From assembly GCA_003022005.1 (NCBI GenBank), contig PXRQ01000103.1, forward strand, positions 1-10,936: 10,936 nucleotides of DNA, in the 5' to 3' direction. The stretch is from Halobacteriales archaeon QS_5_70_15 (GTDB lineage: Archaea > Halobacteriota > Halobacteria > Halobacteriales > Haloarculaceae). Positions within the stretch are counted from its first letter, which is position 1; every line of letters begins with the position of its first letter. The translations under genes were made by a program, and so were the position numbers. Below the pieces are notes generated by a model. That model searched no databases and was not told the origin of the DNA. It saw only the letters and a program-made list of their open reading frames with translations. Shown one piece after another: positions 6,198 through 10,936 of the stretch.

Positions 6198-7688
6198 ATG
6201 AGCGTCGACTGGCGCACGGTCGCCAGCCTCGTCGGCACCGTCACGAAGGCGCTCGCGCTCCCGCTCCCGCTCGTGGTCTCCGCGGCCGTCGCGCTCGCCT
6301 ACGGCGAGTCGGTAGTACCCGTCCTCGTCCCCGCGGCCGGGGCGCTCCTCCTCGGGCTCGGCCTGGAACGGTTCCCCCGGCGGGACATCGGCATCCGCGA
6401 GGCGTTCCTGATGGTCTCGCTGACCTGGCTCGTCGTCGCGCTCGTCGGCGCCGTCCCGTTCTTCCTCGTCGGATCGGGCGCATTCGCCTCGCCGGTCGAC
6501 GCCGTCTTCGAGTCGATGAGCGGCATCACCACCACCGGCGCCACGGTCGCCGAGTCCTTCGACGTCCACCCCCGGGGACCGCTGTTCTGGCGACAGCTCG
6601 TCCAGTGGCTCGGCGGGCTCGGCATCCTCGTGCTCGCGGTCGGCCTCCTCTCCCGGCTGGAGGTCGGGGGTGTCCAGCTGATTGGGATCGAAACCCAGAC
6701 ACAGGACGTGACGAAGCTCACGCCACGCACCTCCCAGACGGCCCGGCTCATCGGCGGGCTCTACGTCGGGCCGACGGCGCCCGCCGTGGTCGTCCTCCTC
6801 GGGCTCGACCTCGTCGGGCCGGCGCCCCGGATGGGGCCCTACGACGCCGTCGCCCACGCGCTCACGAGCGTCGCGACGGCGGGGTTCGCCCCGGAGGCCG
6901 AGAGCGTCGGCGCGTTCTCGCCGGCCGTCCAGTGGGTGATCATCGCCGCGATACTCGTCGGCGCGACGAACTTCGTCCTCCTGTACGCGCTGACACGGGG
7001 TCGGTTCCGGCGGCTCCGCGAGTCCGAGGAACTCCGGTTCTACCTCGGGACGGTCGCCGCCGCCTCGGCGCTCCTCGCCGTGATCCTCCGTGTCGACGGG
7101 GAGTTCGCGGGCATCGAGCCGGCGGTCGGACACGCGCTCGTGCAGACCACGAGCATCGTCACGACGACGGGGTACGCGACGGTCGACTTCGACCTCTGGT
7201 CGCCGGCTGCCAAGCATATCCTCTTCCTCGGGATGTTCGTCGGCGGGATGGCCCGGTCGACGACCTGTTCGGTCAAGTCGTTCCGCTGGCTCGTGGTCGT
7301 GAAGACCCTCCGGCGGGACCTGTTCACCGAGATCCGCCCCGATGCGGTCCGGCCCATCCGGGTCGGCGGGACCGTCGTCGAGGAGGGGACCATCCGCGAC
7401 GTCAACGCCTACGTCCTCCTCAGCGTCCTGATCTTCGCGCTCCTGACGGTGTTCGTCGTCGTCGAGACGGCCGATTCGGGACTGGGCATCTCCGAGTTCG
7501 ATGCCATGGGCATCGCCGCCGCGACGTTCCTCGACATCGGTCCGGCGTTCGGCGCCGCCGGTCCGTACGGGGGCTACGCCGGGCTCTCGGCGGCGACCAA
7601 GTGGGTGCTGATCGTCCTGGTGTGGGTCGGTCGCATCGAGACCATCCCCGTCCTCGTCGTGCTGAGGCCGGCGTTCTGGCGGTCCTGA
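6198..7688 (+). CDS. trkH: TrkH-type K+ transporter, divergent pore and gate motifs
   Basis: 496 residues, a polytopic membrane protein of the TrkH/KtrB superfamily, built from four pore-forming repeats. Pore loops seen: P1 TTTGAT (111-116), P2 TAGFA (227-231), P3 TTTGYA (322-327), P4 DIGPA (446-450). The key central glycine is kept in all four (G114, G229, G325, G448). P2 and P4 depart from the canonical TGGFS and NVGPG found in the neighbouring paralogue. The intramembrane gating loop after P3, normally GGSxGSTGGGIK, reads GGMARSTTCSVK (349-360): most glycines are gone, with the ST pair and Lys kept. The conserved D4 Arg is present in GRIE (R479). I recall related loops in other haloarchaeal TrkH proteins, so this is probably a natural subfamily and not decay. 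ATG 6198 gives the same MxVDWR-type N-terminus seen in the paralogue. Confidence 0.93.
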   Translation: MSVDWRTVASLVGTVTKALALPLPLVVSAAVALAYGESVVPVLVPAAGALLLGLGLERFPRRDIGIREAFLMVSLTWLVVALVGAVPFFLVGSGAFASPVDAVFESMSGITTTGATVAESFDVHPRGPLFWRQLVQWLGGLGILVLAVGLLSRLEVGGVQLIGIETQTQDVTKLTPRTSQTARLIGGLYVGPTAPAVVVLLGLDLVGPAPRMGPYDAVAHALTSVATAGFAPEAESVGAFSPAVQWVIIAAILVGATNFVLLYALTRGRFRRLRESEELRFYLGTVAAASALLAVILRVDGEFAGIEPAVGHALVQTTSIVTTTGYATVDFDLWSPAAKHILFLGMFVGGMARSTTCSVKSFRWLVVVKTLRRDLFTEIRPDAVRPIRVGGTVVEEGTIRDVNAYVLLSVLIFALLTVFVVVETADSGLGISEFDAMGIAAATFLDIGPAFGAAGPYGGYAGLSAATKWVLIVLVWVGRIETIPVLVVLRPAFWRS

Positions 7689-7717
7689 GCCCTGCCTCGG
7701 CCGCCGGGTCGACCGAA

Positions 7718-7738
7718 ACCGTAACGGTGGATTGATAC
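7718..7738 (+). promoter_or_regulatory. Possible internal promoter and operator for second trkH
   Basis: An 11-bp interrupted palindrome, ACCGT-A-ACGGT (7718-7728), is followed by the AT-rich ATTGATAC (7731-7738). That box lies 24-31 nt before the GTG at 7762, the right distance for a leaderless start. The 73-bp gap is longer than needed for a simple operon, so the second trkH may have its own promoter. Confidence 0.4.
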
Positions 7739-7761
7739 TCGACCGCCCTGTCCGGGCCGAC

Positions 7762-9351
7762 GTGTCAGTCGGTCGCCTGCCCGATGGGGGTGACATCCGA
7801 GTCGACTGGCGGGCCGCCATGAGCCTCGTCGGCACGGTCATCAAGTACCTCTCGGTGCCGCTGCTCGTCCCGCTGGTCGTCGGGCTCGTCTACGGCGCCG
7901 ACGCGCCCGTCTTCGCCGTCAGCGCCGCCGGGGTCTTCCTCCTCGGGATCGGCCTCGAACGGCTCGATCCCGACCCCGATCTGGGCGCCCGCGAGGGGTT
8001 CCTGATGGTCGGGGCGACGTGGCTGCTGGTCTCGTTCGTCGGCGCGATACCGTACCTCATGGCGGCCCACGGCGTCCCGCTGCTGATCGAGCCGACGGCG
8101 CCGACCTCGACGCTCGGGAACCCCGTCAACGCCCTCTTCGAGTCGATGTCCGGGTTCACCACCACCGGTGCGACCGTGATGGGGGACATCTCCTTCGACA
8201 CACACTCGCACGCGGTGCTCATCTGGCGGCAGCTCACCCAGTGGCTCGGCGGGATGGGCATCGTCGTCCTCGCGGTCGCCATCCTCCCCGAACTCTCCGT
8301 GGGTGGCGCCCAGCTGATGGACGCGGAGGCGCCCGGCGTCGGCATCGAGAAGCTCACCCCCCGGATCGCCAAAACGGCCCGCGTCCTCTGGGCGGCCTAC
8401 TTCAGCTTCACCCTCGCGGAGTTCTGCCTGCTCTACGGGCTCCACCTCGCCGGACTCGCGCCGAACATGGGCCTGTACAACGCCGTCGCACACCCCCTCA
8501 CGACGATGCCGACGGGCGGGTTCTCCCCGGAGGCCGGCTCCATCGCGGCGTTCAATGCCGCCGTCCAGTGGGCGGTCATCCCGTTCATGATCTTCGCCGG
8601 GACGAACTTCGCGCTGTTCTGGCACGTCTCGAACCGCGACCTCGGGACGGTGACCGGCGACCGGGAGTTCCGCGCCTACGCCGGGATCATCGCCGCGCTC
8701 ACGGGCGTGCTGGCCGCGCTGCTGTTCACCGGCGTCGCGCCCCCGCTGGAGTACGGCGGCGTCACCTTCGGGGACGTCGAGAACTCCCTGCGGCAGGCCA
8801 CGTTCCAGGTCGTCAGCATCGTCACGACGACGGGGTACGCCACCAGCGACGTCGCCCAGTGGGGCCAGGCCGGGAAGTACCTCCTCCTGTTCGCGATGTT
8901 CGTCGGCGGATCCGGCGGGTCGACCGGCGGCGGCATCAAGATCATCCGGTGGATCATCGTCGCCAAGGCCGTCAGGCGGGAGCTGTTCACCACCGCCCAC
9001 CCCGAGGCCGTCCGACCGATCCGCCTCGGGGGGAACGTCATCGACGAGCGGGCCATCCGGGGGGTATTCGGCTTCACGCTGCTCTACGTCGGCCTCTTCC
9101 TCGTCGCGACGCTCCTCGTCAGCGTCGACGTCGTCGGGTCGGGCTACACGATAAACACCCTCGAGGCGATGAGTTCCGTGGCCGCCACGCTCGGCAACGT
9201 CGGCCCCGGGTTCGGCTCGCTCGGACCGTTCGGATCGTACCTCCGATTCCCGCCGTTCTCGAAACTGCTCATGGTGTTCCTGATGTGGGCCGGCCGACTG
9301 GAGATCGTCCCCGTGCTCGTGCTGCTGACCGGTGCCTACTGGCGGTCCTGA
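7762..9351 (+). CDS. trkH: TrkH-type K+ transporter, canonical motifs
   Basis: 529 residues from GTG 7762. Polytopic membrane K+-uptake pore, partner of TrkA. All four pore loops are canonical: P1 TTTGAT (133-138), P2 TGGFS (251-255), P3 TTTGYA (355-360), P4 NVGPG (479-483). The intramembrane gating loop is the standard glycine-rich GGSGGSTGGGIK (382-393). The conserved D4 Arg lies in GRLE (R512). It aligns along its length with the first trkH, including the VDWR N-terminus and the WRS C-terminus, so the pair is an old duplication. Start choice: TTG 7732 would add 10 residues, and ATG 7819 would remove the shared VDWRAA segment. GTG 7762 keeps that segment and lies at leaderless distance from an AT-rich box. 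The gene converges on mnhG with 45 bp between the stops. Confidence 0.93.
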   Translation: MSVGRLPDGGDIRVDWRAAMSLVGTVIKYLSVPLLVPLVVGLVYGADAPVFAVSAAGVFLLGIGLERLDPDPDLGAREGFLMVGATWLLVSFVGAIPYLMAAHGVPLLIEPTAPTSTLGNPVNALFESMSGFTTTGATVMGDISFDTHSHAVLIWRQLTQWLGGMGIVVLAVAILPELSVGGAQLMDAEAPGVGIEKLTPRIAKTARVLWAAYFSFTLAEFCLLYGLHLAGLAPNMGLYNAVAHPLTTMPTGGFSPEAGSIAAFNAAVQWAVIPFMIFAGTNFALFWHVSNRDLGTVTGDREFRAYAGIIAALTGVLAALLFTGVAPPLEYGGVTFGDVENSLRQATFQVVSIVTTTGYATSDVAQWGQAGKYLLLFAMFVGGSGGSTGGGIKIIRWIIVAKAVRRELFTTAHPEAVRPIRLGGNVIDERAIRGVFGFTLLYVGLFLVATLLVSVDVVGSGYTINTLEAMSSVAATLGNVGPGFGSLGPFGSYLRFPPFSKLLMVFLMWAGRLEIVPVLVLLTGAYWRS

Positions 9352-9366
9352 GTCGTGTGACGGGCA

Positions 9367-9383
9367 CGGGAGCCGCGGTCCCG
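9367..9383. terminator. Possible stem-loop between convergent trkH and mnhG
   Basis: CGGGA, seven-base loop, then TCCCG, in the 45-bp gap between the two convergent stops. There is no T-rich tract on either side, which archaeal termination usually uses, so this is only a weak candidate. Confidence 0.25.
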
Positions 9384-9396
9384 CCGTGTTCGTCGG

Positions 9397-9780
9397 TCAG
9401 TCGTCGGTCTCGGGTTCGGGGTTGCGGCCGCCGCCCTCGGTCGGGTCGTCGACGCCGCGCCCGCCGGGCCAGGTGACGTCGCCGACGAAGTCGACGCCCA
9501 TCCGCTGGGCCGCCCGGGAGATCATGTGCGCGCCGGTCGGCGCGGTGATGAACAGGAAGACGATGCCGACCAGCGAGACCAGCCCCGCCCCCTGCGGGCC
9601 GAAGTAGACGACCCCGGCGAGGAAGATCGAGGCCGCGCCGAGCGTGGTCGCCTTCGAGGTGGCGTGCATCCGGTTGTAGACGTCCGGGAGACGGACGAGC
9701 CCGACGGTCCCGACGGTGAGGAAGAACAGTCCCACGGCGATGAACGCGGCGACGACCGATGCCTGTAAGGTTCCCGTCAT
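9397..9780 (-). CDS. mnhG: Mrp-type Na+/H+ antiporter subunit G
   Basis: 127 residues. Small membrane subunit of the multisubunit monovalent cation/proton antiporter, which exports Na+ at the expense of the proton gradient. Three hydrophobic segments are visible (about 8-28, 46-61 and 66-82). The family hallmark GLVRLPDVYNRMHATSKATTLG is at 27-48, followed by ITAPTGAHMISRAA (78-91). A hydrophilic acidic tail from about residue 98 extends past the usual family end. The ATG overlaps the stop of mnhF (ATGA), so the two are probably translationally coupled. It is the last mnh gene before the convergent trkH. Confidence 0.93.
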   Translation of the reverse strand: MTGTLQASVVAAFIAVGLFFLTVGTVGLVRLPDVYNRMHATSKATTLGAASIFLAGVVYFGPQGAGLVSLVGIVFLFITAPTGAHMISRAAQRMGVDFVGDVTWPGGRGVDDPTEGGGRNPEPETDD

Positions 9781-10085
9781 TCTATGATGTCACCGTCCGT
9801 GACGTAGCGTGCGACCGCGATGGTGCTGATGAACCCGATGATGGCGAGGACGAGGGCGACGTCGACGAAGAACCCCGAGTCGGACTGGATCGCGTAGAGC
9901 ACGGCGATGGCGACGACGTTCGTCCCGATGGTATCGAGCCCGACGACCCGGTCGGGGGTGGTCGGCCCGCGGATGACGCGGTAGCCGGCGATCAGCGTCA
10001 CCGCCGCGCTGACGACCAGCCCCACGAGGACAGCCGTCTCCAGGAACGCGGGCGTCCCGGCGCCCTCAGCGACCACGGTCGTCAC
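9777..10085 (-). CDS. mnhF: Mrp-type Na+/H+ antiporter subunit F
   Basis: 102 residues from GTG 10085. Membrane subunit of the Mrp antiporter. Three hydrophobic segments (about 14-35, 52-66 and 73-92) and the family motif YRVIRGPTTPDRVVGLDTIG (35-54), followed by DVALVLAIIGFISTIAVARYV, identify it clearly. The frame is open further upstream, to 10163, but those residues are Arg/Thr-rich shadow of the mnhE tail, and GTG 10085 or GTG 10076 gives a normal family length. Either start lies inside the 3' end of mnhE (overlap of about 20 or 11 bases). Its stop overlaps the mnhG ATG. Confidence 0.88.
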   Translation of the reverse strand: MTTVVAEGAGTPAFLETAVLVGLVVSAAVTLIAGYRVIRGPTTPDRVVGLDTIGTNVVAIAVLYAIQSDSGFFVDVALVLAIIGFISTIAVARYVTDGDIIE

Positions 10086-10923
10086 CCCCGTCGTCAGTGG
10101 CGTCGTCCCCGCCCGCCGTTCGCTCGCCGCGGCGGTCCCGCGTCGCGTCGGCCCCCGGGCCACCGTCGCCGTCGGGGGACCGCGGCGGGGAGCGTTCCTC
10201 GACCCCGGGTTCCGAGTCGCCGTCCTCGACGGCGGGACCGCCCTCCCCGGCGGCGCCCTCGCCCGCCCGAACCCCCGCCGGGTCGCTGTACGCCGTCCGT
10301 GGCACCTCCGTGTTCGGGTCGCGATCCTCGAAGACGACGAGCGCGTAGTCCTCCCAGGTGCGTATCGGGACGACGACGCTCTCGTGATCCCTCGCGGCGA
10401 TAGCGTGGACGTACAGCGTGTTGGTCCCGGCGTCGTGGTCCATGGTCAGGGTCCCCGGCGTGAGGGTGATGCTGTTGGCGATGGTCGTGACGGCGGCGTC
10501 GCTCTCGACCCGGAGCGGGATGGCGATGACGTCCGGTCTCATGGGCATCGACGGCGCGAGCACCCGGTAGGCGACGTCGACGTTCGCGGTCAGCAGTTCG
10601 CGGAGGAACACCACGACGTACAGGACCGCGTAGGGGGTCACCCGGAGGCTCCGGCCGACCGCGATCCGCGGGCGGTAGTACCGCCGGAGCGCGAACGCCG
10701 TCGGGAGCCCGACCGCGAGGCCGAAGAGGAACTCCCCGAGGACGTGCCGGGCGGTCGCCTCGAGGGTCCCGCCGGGGGCGACCCCGCGGACGAACAGCCA
10801 GAGGACGGCCAGCACGACGCCGACGACCGGCCACTTCGGCACGCCGGCGACCGCCGCGTCGGCGCCAGTCGGATCGCCGGACGGGTCGTCCGCGGCACGC
10901 CCGTCCGGACCGGCGCCACTCAC
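10066..10923 (-). CDS. mnhE: Mrp-type Na+/H+ antiporter subunit E with long acidic tail
   Basis: 285 residues from GTG 10923, compared with about 160 for a typical MnhE. Residues 1-28 are a polar leader. Hydrophobic segments lie at about 31-46, 62-78 and 96-110. The MnhE core (about 95-200) includes AVLYVVVFLRELLTANVDVAYRVL and the conserved RPDVIAIPLRVESD, SITLTPGTLT and NTLYVHAI segments. From about residue 203 to the end is a disordered-looking Gly/Asp/Glu/Arg/Pro-rich tail with no family counterpart I know. The tail also supplies the DNA in which mnhF starts. The GTG forms a GTGA overlap with a TGA in another frame, so an upstream gene, probably another mnh subunit, may end at 10920 with most of it outside the window. 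Confidence 0.9.
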   Translation of the reverse strand: MSGAGPDGRAADDPSGDPTGADAAVAGVPKWPVVGVVLAVLWLFVRGVAPGGTLEATARHVLGEFLFGLAVGLPTAFALRRYYRPRIAVGRSLRVTPYAVLYVVVFLRELLTANVDVAYRVLAPSMPMRPDVIAIPLRVESDAAVTTIANSITLTPGTLTMDHDAGTNTLYVHAIAARDHESVVVPIRTWEDYALVVFEDRDPNTEVPRTAYSDPAGVRAGEGAAGEGGPAVEDGDSEPGVEERSPPRSPDGDGGPGADATRDRRGERTAGGDDATDDGGDDRGR

Positions 10924-10936
10924 GAGTGCCCACCCC

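Noticed and set aside
5655..7844. A 729-codon open frame on the minus strand, opposite trkA and the first trkH
   Set aside because: It is a shadow frame typical of GC-rich haloarchaeal DNA: Arg/Asp/Glu/Gly/Pro-rich, no domain, and it lies wholly antisense to clearly recognised TrkA and TrkH coding sequence.
8019..9476. Long plus-strand open frame (485 codons) inside the second trkH
   Set aside because: Arg/Pro/His-rich product with no recognisable motif, out of frame with intact TrkH sequence over nearly its whole length.
1..10936. CRISPR array, tRNA, rRNA, insertion sequence or phage integration site
   Set aside because: No evenly spaced direct repeats, cloverleaf-like segments, transposase motifs or flanking repeats were seen on reading both strands.

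Overview
The window reads as chromosomal DNA of a haloarchaeon (class Halobacteria). GC is very high, the encoded proteins are rich in Asp and Glu, several genes start with GTG, and several TATA-like boxes sit about 25 nt before a start codon, as expected for leaderless mRNAs. The gene families (deoxyhypusine synthase, transcription factor S, KaiC/RAD55-like proteins) are archaeal. I cannot assign a genus. I see no tRNA, rRNA, insertion sequence or CRISPR array, and no gap without a gene longer than about 270 bp.

Layout. Positions 1-897 (minus) hold most of deoxyhypusine synthase, cut by the left edge. Positions 1052-1438 (plus) hold a small uncharacterised winged-helix-like protein. Positions 1463-3275 hold three minus-strand genes: a YkgJ-type cysteine-cluster protein, transcription factor S, and a RecA/KaiC-like protein whose Walker A motif has lost its lysine. 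Positions 3467-4563 (minus) hold a universal stress protein broken by a one-base frameshift in a run of six G. Divergent from it, positions 4836-9351 (plus) form a potassium-uptake cluster: TrkA and two tandem TrkH paralogues. Convergent with that cluster, positions 9397-10923 (minus) hold MnhE, MnhF and MnhG, three membrane subunits of a multisubunit (Mrp-type) Na+/H+ antiporter. These overlap one another, and the operon probably continues past the right edge.

How the genes fit together. The right two thirds is a cation-homeostasis island: K+ uptake (TrkA gate with TrkH pores), a linked nucleotide-binding stress protein, and Na+ export (Mrp). This suits an organism that accumulates KCl. The most unusual points are the first TrkH, whose gating loop and two pore loops depart from the canonical motifs kept in its neighbour; the frameshifted Usp gene, whose break lies on a -1 slippery heptamer; the degenerate Walker A of the KaiC-like protein; and a perfect 26-bp palindrome inside the deoxyhypusine synthase gene. 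None of this clearly amounts to a wholly new system. The non-canonical TrkH next to a canonical one is the best lead.
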